Assembly: GCA_031367715.1 (NCBI GenBank)
Contig: JANLQJ010000077.1
Coordinates: 1 to 64,000 of the forward strand
Source of the DNA: JANYHF01 sp031367715
GTDB lineage: Bacteria; Pseudomonadota; Alphaproteobacteria; Rhizobiales; Hyphomicrobiaceae
DNA: 64,000 nt
Direction: 5' to 3'
In this document: piece after piece, positions 41,881 to 53,180 of the stretch
Position numbering within the stretch: position 1 is the stretch's first letter
Layout: every line of letters starts with the position of its first letter
Notes under the pieces: model-generated
Databases searched by the model: none
Told to the model about the DNA's origin: nothing
The model's input: the letters and a program-made list of their open reading frames with translations, nothing else
Made by a program: the position numbers and the translations under genes

Positions 41881-42912
41881 ATGGCCGGCGAGCAATCCCG
41901 CAGCGGTGTCGTGTGCGCCGGCGCCTGGTGCGTTGACCGCAACACCATCATCGACCACTGGCCGGCGGAAGAAACGGTGGTCAAGATCCGGTCGATGGAG
42001 CGGCACGGCGGCTGCTCAAGTCACAATATGGCAACGGCGCTGCGGCGGCTCGGCGCGACCTTCCCGATTGATGCCATCGGCCTCGTCGGCGACGATGAGG
42101 ATGGGCAGCTGCTCGCCCGCATCTGCGACCAGCACAAGATCGACCGGCGGCAGCTGGAGTTGCGACCAGGAACGGCCACGCCGGTATCCTATGCGATGAT
42201 CGCCAAGCTGACCGCCAAGCGGACCTTCTTCTACGCTCCCGGCACCCACGACATTCAGACCCCGGACGACTTTGATTTCTCGCGCACCACGTCGCGCTTC
42301 CTCCACCTCGGCATGCCGGGCGTTCATCTCACATTGGATGCACCCTGGAAGGGACATCCATCGGGCTGGGTGCCGGTGCTGAAGGCAGCCAAGGCCGCAG
42401 GTCTCAAGGCGAATATCGAGCTTGTGTCGGTGGAAGCTGCGCGTATTCGGAGCATTGTCGAGCCAATCCTGCCGTATCTCGACACCTTCATCGTCAACGA
42501 CCTGGAAGCTGGCGCGGTCGCGGGGATTGAAACCGTCCGGGACGGCAAGACCAATGTTGAGGCCTGCCGGCAAGCGGCTGCGCGCCTGCTCGAGCGCTCG
42601 ACGCTCGAACTGGTGGCGATCCACTTTCCGACCGGCGGCATTGTCATGACGAGGGATGGGCGGAGCTTCGAAAGCCCATCTGTCCGCGTCCCTGCCGACG
42701 CCGTCAAGAGCAGCAACGGCGCCGGCGATGCGTTTGCCGCCGGCATGCTGTTTGGCCTCCATGAGTCGTGGCCACTCGATCGCGCGCTGCGGTTGGCACA
42801 TGCCTCGGCGGCCGCCAGTCTAAGGGCCGACAGCACGACCGGCGCTATCGCTCCGTGGCAGGATTGTCTGGATCTGGCAAACCGCTGGGGATGGCGCGAC
42901 GCGATAGCGTGA
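41881..42912 (+). CDS. PfkB-family carbohydrate kinase
   Basis: The 343-residue ribokinase-fold protein has the N-terminal pattern VCAGAWCVDRNTIID and RHGGCSSHNMATALRRLGA, which corresponds to the PfkB sugar-binding di-Gly motif. The C-terminal signature VKSSNGAGDAFAAGMLFGL has the anion-hole Gly-Ala-Gly-Asp with the catalytic Asp. The sugar cannot be inferred. It begins 4 bp after the aldolase-like gene and is the last gene of the unit; its 3' end faces the reverse-strand wzc. Confidence 0.9.
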   Translation: MAGEQSRSGVVCAGAWCVDRNTIIDHWPAEETVVKIRSMERHGGCSSHNMATALRRLGATFPIDAIGLVGDDEDGQLLARICDQHKIDRRQLELRPGTATPVSYAMIAKLTAKRTFFYAPGTHDIQTPDDFDFSRTTSRFLHLGMPGVHLTLDAPWKGHPSGWVPVLKAAKAAGLKANIELVSVEAARIRSIVEPILPYLDTFIVNDLEAGAVAGIETVRDGKTNVEACRQAAARLLERSTLELVAIHFPTGGIVMTRDGRSFESPSVRVPADAVKSSNGAGDAFAAGMLFGLHESWPLDRALRLAHASAAASLRADSTTGAIAPWQDCLDLANRWGWRDAIA

Positions 42913-42972
42913 CTGGTGCTCATGATCGGCGCCCCAACTGCAAGAACAAGGCCGCTACCGCGATCTCAAGCA

Positions 42973-45282
42973 TCATGCGCGCTCACGCGAGCGTACCAGC
43001 TGCCGGCGGTTCCCTGGCGCTCGCGCTGGCTGGTAGCCAAAGCCGTCGACGGCTCCGAAATAACCGTAGCCATAACCATCGCCCGCGTTCCTGGCGTCGA
43101 ACTTGGTCATCAGCATGCCGATGACTGGCGCGCGCGACATCCTCAACCGCTTCAACGCGCCGCGAACCGGGCCCATGCGTGCCTCACCGGCGCCAATTAC
43201 GAAAACCGTTGCGGCGGCAGCGTTGGAGAGCAGAGCCACGTCGGCAATGCCCAATACCGGCGGGCCATCAATCACGATCAGATCGAACACCTCCAATCCG
43301 AAAGTCAGCAGCGAAGTGAGCTGCGGCGAGGCCAGCAAGTCGGCGGCGTTTGGGGGCGTGGGCCCGGCGGCCATGAAGGCGAGGTTGGCGGTATCGGTGC
43401 GTTGCAAGGCTTCGGTTGGCGTGCAGGCCCCACCCAGAAAGGTGCTGAGGCCGATGTGATTTTGCAGATTCAACTTCCTGTACAGCGAGCTGTTGCGCAA
43501 ATCGGCGTCAAGTAGCAGCACCCTCAAGCCCAGGCGGGCAAAATGCCTGGCAACGATCATCGAGGAGGTCGATTTGCCTTCTGCCGGCTTGGAACTGGTG
43601 AACAGCAAGGTGCTCGGCAGCCCACGATCGGTCGAGAACTGCAGCGAGGTGCAGAACGAACGGTAGCCTTCCGATATCGCGGAATTTGGATTGTCGACCT
43701 CGCCTTGCATGGTCTTGCGTGCGCCGACTTTTGGAATGATGCCGAGCGTGGCCAGACCAGTCAGCCGCTCGATCTCCTCGCTCGAATGCACGCTGTCGTC
43801 GAGCTGTTCGATCAGGAACGCGGCGCCCAGCCCAAGGCCCAGCCCGAGCGCCAAGGCCAGCAGCAGTTCACGCATCAGCTGCGGCGAGGACGGCGAACTC
43901 GGCAGTTGCGCGCGGTCAACCACGAACACGTTGTTGGCGCCGACGCCGCCCGCGACATCGACCTCCTTGTAGCGCTGTAGCAGCCCTTCATAGAGCGAGC
44001 GGTTGGTGTCCACTTCACGCTTGAGAATGTTGTACTGAATGCTGCGCTGCTGCAGATCGAGCACCTCGCCATTCAACGTGACGATGCGCTGGTTCATCTC
44101 GGCTTCCTGCTGGCTGGCGCTTTCGAACGCGCCTTTCAGCGACGCCTTGATGGTACGCACCTCGCTGGCCAGCTGGCGATCAATCTCGGCGATCTTGTTC
44201 TTCAGCTGCACCATCAGCGGATAGCCGGCCTTGAAGGTCTGCAGCTTTTCCTGATACTCGGTGGTCAGCTCATTGCGCTTGCCCCGCAAGCCATCGATGA
44301 CACTGTTGGTCAACAGCTGGGGCAGGTTGATGGCATCGGCTTTTTCGACCTGGCGCCATTGCTGCTCGTTCTTGATGCGATCGGAAATAAGGTTGCCGAG
44401 CGCCGCATTGGCCGCCGACAGGTTGTTCTCGGCGATCGAGGACTTATCGTTGACGACCACAATCTGCTGTTTCTGGGCAAACCCTATCAGGATCTTCTCG
44501 GAGTCTGCCAGGCGCCGTTTCAGCTGCTTGACCTGGTCCTCGAGAAACGTCTTGGCATAGACGTTGGCTTCCAGCCGCTTGTCGAAGTTGGATGCGATGA
44601 AGGCGTCGGCATAGGCCTTGGCGATGAGCTGCGCCCGGTATGGGACGGGATCGGTGACGGCGATGTCGACCAGGCGCGAGCCGGGCACCGGTTTGACACT
44701 ACGGTTGAGCAGAATGATAGCGGCCGCGGCCTGTTCACGCGCCAACGCTTGCGCCACCGTTTCGCCAGCCGGCGGCAAGCTCGCAAACAGGTTCATCAGC
44801 TTGCCGAGGACGGAGAATTCGCGCGGCTTGGTAAAGGTCGGATCCTCGCCCAGTTTCAGCGCCGAGGCGACCCGCTCGGCCATGGCGCGGCTTTGCAGCA
44901 GCTCATATTGGGTGCGCAGAAACTCGTTGTCGGCACCCTCCACGGGCGTGATGTTGCCGCTCTCGACCACCTTGGAGACGTTGCGATCGATCTGCAGCCG
45001 CAAGGTGGAGCTGTAGAGCGGCGTCAGCAGCATGGTGCGCACGGCGCCGAGGGCAAGGACGCCGAGGGCACAGCTCAAGATCAGCCATTTTCGCTTGATC
45101 AGGATGCGGTGGTACTCACGAATGACGTTGCCGGCTGCGTTCAGATCGTCAGGCGAGCCGCCGCCATGGGGCCCGATCTCACCATGGCGCGCGCGCACCG
45201 GCAGCACCGTCCGGCCGGCAGCAACCAAGCTGGCGCCGGTAGCCGGTCCCTGGCCTGGTGCGTGCTGCTGCCCGTCAATCAT
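42973..45282 (-). CDS. wzc: Polysaccharide co-polymerase/BY-type tyrosine kinase (Wzc-like)
   Basis: The protein fuses a Wzz-type chain-length domain with a bacterial tyrosine kinase. It has a first transmembrane helix at about 65-90, a long periplasmic coiled-coil region (about 210-440) and a second helix with LLLALALGLGLGLGAAFLIEQ. The cytoplasmic kinase has Walker A TSSKPAEGKSTSS, Walker A' VLLLDADLRNSSLY and Walker B LIVIDGPPVLGIADV. The C-terminus has a Tyr cluster (GYGYGYFGAVDGFGY), the autophosphorylation region. ATG 45282 is chosen; TTG 45309 is an alternative start. Confidence 0.92.
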   Translation of the reverse strand: MIDGQQHAPGQGPATGASLVAAGRTVLPVRARHGEIGPHGGGSPDDLNAAGNVIREYHRILIKRKWLILSCALGVLALGAVRTMLLTPLYSSTLRLQIDRNVSKVVESGNITPVEGADNEFLRTQYELLQSRAMAERVASALKLGEDPTFTKPREFSVLGKLMNLFASLPPAGETVAQALAREQAAAAIILLNRSVKPVPGSRLVDIAVTDPVPYRAQLIAKAYADAFIASNFDKRLEANVYAKTFLEDQVKQLKRRLADSEKILIGFAQKQQIVVVNDKSSIAENNLSAANAALGNLISDRIKNEQQWRQVEKADAINLPQLLTNSVIDGLRGKRNELTTEYQEKLQTFKAGYPLMVQLKNKIAEIDRQLASEVRTIKASLKGAFESASQQEAEMNQRIVTLNGEVLDLQQRSIQYNILKREVDTNRSLYEGLLQRYKEVDVAGGVGANNVFVVDRAQLPSSPSSPQLMRELLLALALGLGLGLGAAFLIEQLDDSVHSSEEIERLTGLATLGIIPKVGARKTMQGEVDNPNSAISEGYRSFCTSLQFSTDRGLPSTLLFTSSKPAEGKSTSSMIVARHFARLGLRVLLLDADLRNSSLYRKLNLQNHIGLSTFLGGACTPTEALQRTDTANLAFMAAGPTPPNAADLLASPQLTSLLTFGLEVFDLIVIDGPPVLGIADVALLSNAAAATVFVIGAGEARMGPVRGALKRLRMSRAPVIGMLMTKFDARNAGDGYGYGYFGAVDGFGYQPARAPGNRRQLVRSRERA

Positions 45283-45311
45283 CCGCGTATCCCAGTCGCT
45301 TGCCAACAATC

Positions 45312-46127
45312 TTACAGCAACGGCACGAACAGTCGCGTCAGCGGCAGCGCCTTCAGGACATTCTGAAACGCTTCCTTGAATTGCGACGAGTTCACCACCA
45401 CCACATCGCCCTGCTGCAAGGCCGGATCCTCGGCGCTACCCGCGCGGATTGCCGCAAAATCAAAGCCAGCAGCCGTGCGCTTGCCGCCATTGTCCCGGAA
45501 CACGACGATATTAGCCTCGTCCGAAGACTCGGTCAGGCCGCCCGCCATCGACACCATCTGCAGCAAGCTGGACCGGCCGCGGATCGGATAAACGCCCGGC
45601 CTCTGCACGGCGCCATCGACGGTGATGCGCTGGCTGTTGAATTCCTTCACTGACACTGAGACCTGGGGCGACTGCAGATACTTCGCACCTAGCCGTTTTG
45701 CCAGATTGCGCTCGACCTGCTGCGCCGTCATGCCGACCGCCTGCACGTCCCCCAGCAGCGGCAGATTGACCGTGCCGCTGTCGGCCACCTGCACCGTGCG
45801 CTGCAGATCGGGCACCTGAAAGACCGAGATATCGAGAACGTCCTGAGGGCCGATCTTGTAGACGTTGCTGCCGGGGGTCGCGGCTGCGGTCAGAGCGGCA
45901 GCGGCCTTGGCCAGAGCCTGCCTACGCACTGCCATGTCGGTTGCCACCGCGACCGCAGCCGCTGGCTTTTCGGCGCCCAACGAATTTTCAACGGCAGGGC
46001 TGAGATCAGGTCCCAGGGAGCTGGCGCAGCCTGCCAGCAATCCGGCTGCCGTCAGTACCACCGTGACGGCGGCGCCCCGGGCCAGCCGGACGATGGATGG
46101 TTCGAGCGCGGGGTTCTGAACTCTCAT
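45312..46127 (-). CDS. wza: Outer-membrane polysaccharide export lipoprotein (Wza-like)
   Basis: The 271-residue protein has a lipoprotein signal peptide with lipobox LLAGC (Cys34). A Poly_export domain follows, beginning VYKIGPQDVLDISVFQVPDL and including GTVNLPLLGDVQAVGMTAQQ, and then SLBB-type segments with ITVDGAVQRPGVYPIRG. It forms the outer-membrane part of a capsule or exopolysaccharide exporter with the adjacent wzc. The ATG at 46127 is preferred to an upstream open extension. No glycosyltransferase, flippase or polymerase genes are beside it. Confidence 0.93.
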   Translation of the reverse strand: MRVQNPALEPSIVRLARGAAVTVVLTAAGLLAGCASSLGPDLSPAVENSLGAEKPAAAVAVATDMAVRRQALAKAAAALTAAATPGSNVYKIGPQDVLDISVFQVPDLQRTVQVADSGTVNLPLLGDVQAVGMTAQQVERNLAKRLGAKYLQSPQVSVSVKEFNSQRITVDGAVQRPGVYPIRGRSSLLQMVSMAGGLTESSDEANIVVFRDNGGKRTAAGFDFAAIRAGSAEDPALQQGDVVVVNSSQFKEAFQNVLKALPLTRLFVPLL

Positions 46128-46405
46128 TGTTGACCCGTTGAATGCGGAACCAGGAACAGGACCATGTCGTGTGCGCCGTTCACACTGGCCTCGATCAACG
46201 ATAGCGCTTGGCCAACACATGGTCTCTGAGGTGATTGCCTAATATGCGGGCTCACGACCAACTGCTAGCCTTGCCATGGGCCCCGCAATACCGATCACGA
46301 GGCGGCGACTTGCCCTCGACCCGCAAACTTGGCAACAGCCCCCCGTCACGCCCCCCTGTCACGCCCCCCGTGACAAGCCGTGCGGCCTCGGCTATCCCCT
46401 GCCCC

Positions 46406-48310
<1,905 letters not shown>

Positions 48311-48325
48311 TTTCGGAGATGAACC

Positions 48326-49162
48326 ATGCCGACAACGCCGTGCATCATCACGGTCGCCATCACGGGGTCGCTGCCGCGCAAGCAGAACAATCCGGCCGTG
48401 CCGATCACGCTGGCCGAGCAGATCGAATCGACGCAGGCGGCCTTTGAAGCCGGCGCAACAATCGCGCATCTGCATGTCCGCAATGACGATCAGACACCGT
48501 CATCCGATCCCGACAAGTTCGCTGGCCTGCAGGAGGGTTTGCGCCTGCATTGCCCCGGCATGATCGTGCAATTCTCGACCGGCGGGCGCTCGGGCAAGGG
48601 CGCCGACGAGCGCGGCGGCATGCTGCGGCATCGCCCCGAGATGGCGTCGCTGACCACTGGCAGCTGCAATTTTCCGATCACGGTCTATGAGAACACACCG
48701 GCGCTGATCCTGGCGCTGGCGGCCAAGATGCGCGCGTTCTCCATCAAGCCCGAGATCGAGGTGTTCGATCTCTCCATGCTGTATCAGGCCATTCGCCTTG
48801 CCGATGAGGGCGTGTTGGCGGCACCGTTGCATGTGCAGTTCGTGTTTGGCGTCAAGAACGCCATGCCGGCCATCCGCCAGGTGCTGGAGTTCCAGATCGC
48901 CGAGTTGCATCGGCTCATGCCGGCAGCAACCTGGACGGCAGCGGGCATCGGCGCGCATCAGCTGGAGGTGAACCGCTGGTCGCTCGAGCTGGGCGGCCAT
49001 TGCCGTACCGGGCTGGAAGACAACGTGCGTTGGGACAAGGACCAACTCGCGCCCTCCAACGCAGCGTTGGTCAAGCGGGTTGCCAAGCTTTGCGCTGACT
49101 ACGGCCGCCACCCTGCGACCGTGGCACAAGCTCGTGCCTTGCTGGGCCTCAGCGCCGCTTGA
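48326..49162 (+). CDS. BKACE (DUF849) beta-keto acid cleavage enzyme
   Basis: The 278-residue protein has the BKACE pattern. It begins PCIITVAITGSLPRKQNNPAVP, followed by the metal-binding motif HLHVR with His48 and His50. The segments IVQFSTGGRSG and GGHCRTGLEDNVRWDK mark the family. BKACEs are zinc enzymes that condense a beta-keto acid with acetyl-CoA and release acetoacetate; substrates vary widely. It follows the ABC-F gene by 15 bp with no catabolic neighbours, so its substrate is not inferable. Confidence 0.92.
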   Translation: MPTTPCIITVAITGSLPRKQNNPAVPITLAEQIESTQAAFEAGATIAHLHVRNDDQTPSSDPDKFAGLQEGLRLHCPGMIVQFSTGGRSGKGADERGGMLRHRPEMASLTTGSCNFPITVYENTPALILALAAKMRAFSIKPEIEVFDLSMLYQAIRLADEGVLAAPLHVQFVFGVKNAMPAIRQVLEFQIAELHRLMPAATWTAAGIGAHQLEVNRWSLELGGHCRTGLEDNVRWDKDQLAPSNAALVKRVAKLCADYGRHPATVAQARALLGLSAA

Positions 49163-49450
49163 GATGCCCACGTCGTTCTCTTCAAGCTGTTGATATCAGA
49201 GTGTTCCCATGGCGAATCGGTCGCACAGCCGGCAGGCTGAAAAGGTCATTCGCCCTATTGCTGCCGCATGCGCGCCGCGCTTGTTTCTCATTTATCAACG
49301 TTACTGATCATTAATGATTTCCCGGGATGCTGTCGTCAGCGTCAGCCGTTCCCGGGGCCAGGGACCGGCTCGTGGTGGGAGTGGCCGGCACCCGAAGGAC
49401 GTGAGCCGGACAACGGTTCTATAGTCAGCTCGAGGACGGGGAGCCAAATC
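49163..49450. other. 288-bp intergenic region, nothing recognised
   Basis: Between the BKACE gene and the DUF882 gene I see no gene, strong hairpin or repeat. The in-frame open extension of the DUF882 gene reads through here, but it lacks a signal peptide or family character until TTG 49451. Confidence 0.5.
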
Positions 49451-50905
49451 TTGAAGACAAACCTGCGCACCTGCGCGGCCGCAGCCATTGTGCTTGCTCT
49501 GGCCAGCCTTTCCAGTGCCTCCATCATCCGCGCCGGCTTCGACAGCGAACGGCGCATCGAAATGCATAACATCCACAATGGCGAGGATATCTCGATCGTC
49601 TATAAAAAGGACGGTCAATACATTCCAGATGCCCTCGACAAGCTGAACGCGTTCATGCGTGACTGGCGCGCCAACAAGTCAACCAAGATGGACCCGCATA
49701 CCATCGATCTGGTATGGGAGATCCACCAGGAGTTGGGCTCCAAACAGCCGATACTGTTCGTCTCGGGCTATCGCTCGCCAGGCACCAACGAGTCGCTGCG
49801 CAAGGCTGGCGGCGGCCAAGCCAAGCACAGCCAGCACATACTCGGCAAGGCGATGGACGTCGCCTTCCCCGATGTGCCAGTACAGAAACTGCGCTATGCA
49901 GGGCTGGAGCTTGAGGCGGGCGGCGTCGGCTATTACCCGACGTCTGGCGTGCCCTTCGTCCATATCGATACTGGCCCCGTGCGCATGTGGCCGTCGATGC
50001 CGCGCTACGAACTGGCACTGCTGTTTCCCAAAGGGCATACCAAATACCTGCCTGCCGACCGCCGACCCATCAGTGTCGCTGATGTCGGCTATGCGCGGGC
50101 ACATTTCACGCAGCTGGCCGACGCCATCTCCGCTTTCCACCAGTTCCGCGCCCAGGCCAAAGATCGCACGCTGGTCGCCAGCCTGGAGCCGGCCACACGG
50201 GTGACGAGCGCTCCGCTTCAGACGGCCGCCGCCGAAGATGTCGCCGACGAAACCGCCTCGCTGCCGCCACCCGAACCCGCGCCGGCCGTGATCGCCAAGG
50301 CGGCCAGGGTCGTGGTCAAGTCGTCCAAGCCGGTGGTGGCCAGCCTGACGCTTGCCAGCCTTACGGATATTATCCCGCCGCAACCGTCGCTGGCGGCCCG
50401 TCCTGAGAAAGCGCCGGCCAAACTGGCAACGCCTCGCCGGGCGCCGCTCGATGCCACACTTGCCATCGCCGCAACTGTCAGCGCCCGTCCGGAGGCTGAG
50501 GCTGCCGACCGCATGGAGCAGATGAGGCCGCCCACCCCGACGCTGGTGAGCAGCAACGATGCGTTCATGAACCAGTCGGGCTGGGCGTCCGGACCGCAAT
50601 ACGACGAGGATCATGATAGCGAGCTGAGCTATCGGCCGTTCCCGCTGGGTGGCCTGATCGACGCCACGCCCAGCATTGACAATCCGCTGCTTGCGCATCT
50701 GTCCAAGCCGGACCTTGAGGCCGCGCACCGCTCGATCGGCAGTAACGATGGTCTGGGCATGCAGTTCCGCCCCAACCTGAAGGTTGCCGAGCTACTGTTG
50801 TCCGACGGCTTTACGGGACGCGACGCGACACAGGATCTGCTGTCGCAGGCCTCAAGCAGCGCCAAGGCCAGTGGCCGGATCGTCAAGACCGCCAGCAGCA
50901 ATTGA
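49451..50905 (+). CDS. Secreted DUF882 (M15-type peptidase fold) protein with disordered tail
   Basis: The 484-residue protein starts at TTG 49451 behind GGGAG and has a signal peptide (MKTNLRTCAAAAIVLALAS...). The DUF882/peptidase M15-like domain spans about residues 30-210. It contains LFVSGYRSPGTNESLRKAGG and the zinc ligands His129 and Asp136 (SQHILGKAMDVAFP) and His171 (FVHIDTG). Members act on peptidoglycan or are exported enzymes. The second half (about 250-484) is Ala/Pro/Ser-rich with no recognised fold, unusually long for the family. Confidence 0.9.
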   Translation: MKTNLRTCAAAAIVLALASLSSASIIRAGFDSERRIEMHNIHNGEDISIVYKKDGQYIPDALDKLNAFMRDWRANKSTKMDPHTIDLVWEIHQELGSKQPILFVSGYRSPGTNESLRKAGGGQAKHSQHILGKAMDVAFPDVPVQKLRYAGLELEAGGVGYYPTSGVPFVHIDTGPVRMWPSMPRYELALLFPKGHTKYLPADRRPISVADVGYARAHFTQLADAISAFHQFRAQAKDRTLVASLEPATRVTSAPLQTAAAEDVADETASLPPPEPAPAVIAKAARVVVKSSKPVVASLTLASLTDIIPPQPSLAARPEKAPAKLATPRRAPLDATLAIAATVSARPEAEAADRMEQMRPPTPTLVSSNDAFMNQSGWASGPQYDEDHDSELSYRPFPLGGLIDATPSIDNPLLAHLSKPDLEAAHRSIGSNDGLGMQFRPNLKVAELLLSDGFTGRDATQDLLSQASSSAKASGRIVKTASSN

Positions 50906-51041
50906 GCCTGGGCGCCGCGTTTGGCACTCAGGGACCGTCAGTGATCCAGCACAAGAGTTCGCAGCTTGGCAATGAACTCCGACCGAGACCATTTGCAAGT
51001 CAGAATCTAAAGTGAGTGGTCAAAGCGTTCGAGGGCCGGTA

Positions 51042-53096
51042 TCAGTTGGTCCGCAACGAGCTGGTGCTGGACGTAACCAATTCCTGATCGCCGGCAACGG
51101 CGGCGGGCAGGAACGGCTCGAATGCGTCGGCAAGGCTGGCCGCGAAGCGGGCCGTGAGATGGTGCCGATCACGATAGACGATCATTCCGTCATGCTGAAC
51201 CGAACAGATGTCCCTGCCGCAGATGCGATCCGTCAGATCGATGACTGCTGCACTGGTCATGGTTGCCGCATCCACATCAGGCCTTGATGCCGGCACCGCC
51301 TGGTCGCGTGGCCGGTCGCAGGAACTGCCGCCGCCCAGTACCATGCAGTCGACAAATTGAGCATTGGCCTGCGGCGTATCGGCGATGACAATCGGCTCCA
51401 CGCCGGCCGCTTGCAGCCGTCGGATCGCGGACGCAAAACCATCCCGCCAGACCCGCTCACCCTCCGGCCGAGCCAGGATCGTGCCGGTGGAGACATCCCA
51501 AACCGATCCGGTTGTTTCAACGAAGCTTGCAATGAACACTTTTTGCGGCCGCTCAGCTCCGGTCAGCCGTGCCAAGACGTTCTGCCGCCATTGTTCGCAG
51601 GTCACAAATCGAGCGCGAAGTTTCTTATGCCAGATCGAAATCTCAGCTGCGGGGCAGGCCGACTTGGTCCAGGCCAACAACCGCCAGCCGTTGGCCTTGG
51701 CCACCTTGTCGACCGCCTCGAACCACTGTGCAGCGTGACTGTCGCCGAACAGGACCGCTGTCCGCGATGCGTTGACGTCGCCAAAGGCACACAGCGGTTG
51801 ATCGGCCTGATCGAATAGCCGGTTGCAGCGTTGCTGGACGTTCCGCCCGCGATCAGCGGCTGCCAGCCTAAGGGTGTGCTCAAGGGCGAGAGTTGCGCTG
51901 CTGCGATGCCAATACGGCTTGGCCAGCTGGTTGCTGCCCAGCAAGACCACCGCAACAGCTGCCGCAGCCATCGCAAATCCCCTCCAGTTCGGCTCCAAGT
52001 TCAGCCTACCATCGCGGATGGGCGCTTCGACCCAGCGGTAGCTGGCCCAGGCGAGCGCGGCCGCCAGGCCAAGCGCGATGGGCGTGGCGAAACTGGCATT
52101 GGGGTATCGCGAGGCCGCAAACACCAGCACCGGCCAGTGCCAAAGATAGAGGCTGTAGGAGCGATCGCCGATCCAGCCCATAGGCGGCAGGCCGAGCAAC
52201 GTTGCCGGCGAGTTCCAATCATGCGCCCGGCGCGGCACAGCCAGAACGCCAGCAGTGGCCACGGTCGGCAGCAGTGCCCAGAAACCAGGATAGGTCATGC
52301 TCTCATTGAACAGCATGAGGCAGGCGAACAGCCCAAGCGCACCCAGCCAGCCAACGACCACGCGCCAGCGATCGGGGACGCTTGCCAGCGCCGGCTCGAA
52401 CATCGCCAATAGGCCGCCGGTGGCCAATTGCCAGGCCCGCATTTCGCTGTGATAGAACGCCAGCGGCTGATTAAAGCGTACCGCGATGATCGACGAGATG
52501 AAGGACAGCACCCAGACGGCGCCGATCAGCCAGACCGCGCCACGGACGGCGTTGCGCCGAAACAGGGCTACCGCCAAGACCAGCAGCAGCGGCCAGGCGA
52601 TGTAGAATTGCTCTTCGACACTGAGCGACCAGAAATGCAAGACCGGACTGGGATGCGCGTCATCGGCGAAATAGTCGACGTCGCGCGCCGCGAAGTAGAC
52701 ATTGGCATAGTAGAGCGCAGCGGCGGCAACGCCCTTGGCAACCTCCGGGAAGGTATAGCCGGGCCGTAACACGGCAGTGGCAAACAGCACCGCCAGCAGC
52801 GTCAGGCAGGCATTGGGCAACAGCCGCCGCGACCGCCGCATCCAGAAGCGCGCAAGATCGATGCGCCCGGTCGTTGCCAGCTCGCGATGCAGCAAGCCAC
52901 AGATCAGATAGCCCGAGATGACAAAGAAGATATCGACGCCGACAAAACCACCGGGGAGGCCCGGCATGTGGGCGTGATAGAGCACGACGGCGAGCACGGC
53001 GATGGCGCGCAGGCCCTGGATGTCGGGCCGGAAGCCGGCGTGTCCGGCGACATTCGATGTCGCGCCGGCCGCAGTTCGACGATAACCATCGCGCAT
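51042..53096 (-). CDS. Acyltransferase 3 with C-terminal SGNH domain (OafA/YrhL type)
   Basis: The protein combines an N-terminal acyltransferase 3 membrane domain (about 20-380, with YRPDIQGLRAIAVLAVVLYH-type sequence seen as FRPDIQGLRAIAVLAVVLYH) with a C-terminal periplasmic SGNH hydrolase-like domain. The SGNH catalytic elements are visible as LFGDSHAAQW and DRHHLT. Such proteins O-acetylate cell-surface polysaccharides. ATG 53096 is preferred for GGGGA just upstream; a GTG at 53129 is also possible. No polysaccharide biosynthesis cluster surrounds it. Confidence 0.93.
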   Translation of the reverse strand: MRDGYRRTAAGATSNVAGHAGFRPDIQGLRAIAVLAVVLYHAHMPGLPGGFVGVDIFFVISGYLICGLLHRELATTGRIDLARFWMRRSRRLLPNACLTLLAVLFATAVLRPGYTFPEVAKGVAAAALYYANVYFAARDVDYFADDAHPSPVLHFWSLSVEEQFYIAWPLLLVLAVALFRRNAVRGAVWLIGAVWVLSFISSIIAVRFNQPLAFYHSEMRAWQLATGGLLAMFEPALASVPDRWRVVVGWLGALGLFACLMLFNESMTYPGFWALLPTVATAGVLAVPRRAHDWNSPATLLGLPPMGWIGDRSYSLYLWHWPVLVFAASRYPNASFATPIALGLAAALAWASYRWVEAPIRDGRLNLEPNWRGFAMAAAAVAVVLLGSNQLAKPYWHRSSATLALEHTLRLAAADRGRNVQQRCNRLFDQADQPLCAFGDVNASRTAVLFGDSHAAQWFEAVDKVAKANGWRLLAWTKSACPAAEISIWHKKLRARFVTCEQWRQNVLARLTGAERPQKVFIASFVETTGSVWDVSTGTILARPEGERVWRDGFASAIRRLQAAGVEPIVIADTPQANAQFVDCMVLGGGSSCDRPRDQAVPASRPDVDAATMTSAAVIDLTDRICGRDICSVQHDGMIVYRDRHHLTARFAASLADAFEPFLPAAVAGDQELVTSSTSSLRTN

Positions 53097-53180
53097 CCCG
53101 TTCCCCAGACTTGGCACGCCGCCGATCACACCGCGACAAGCCTGGGTCCGAGATTCGCGTTAAGGTCTGGTTAATCGCTG

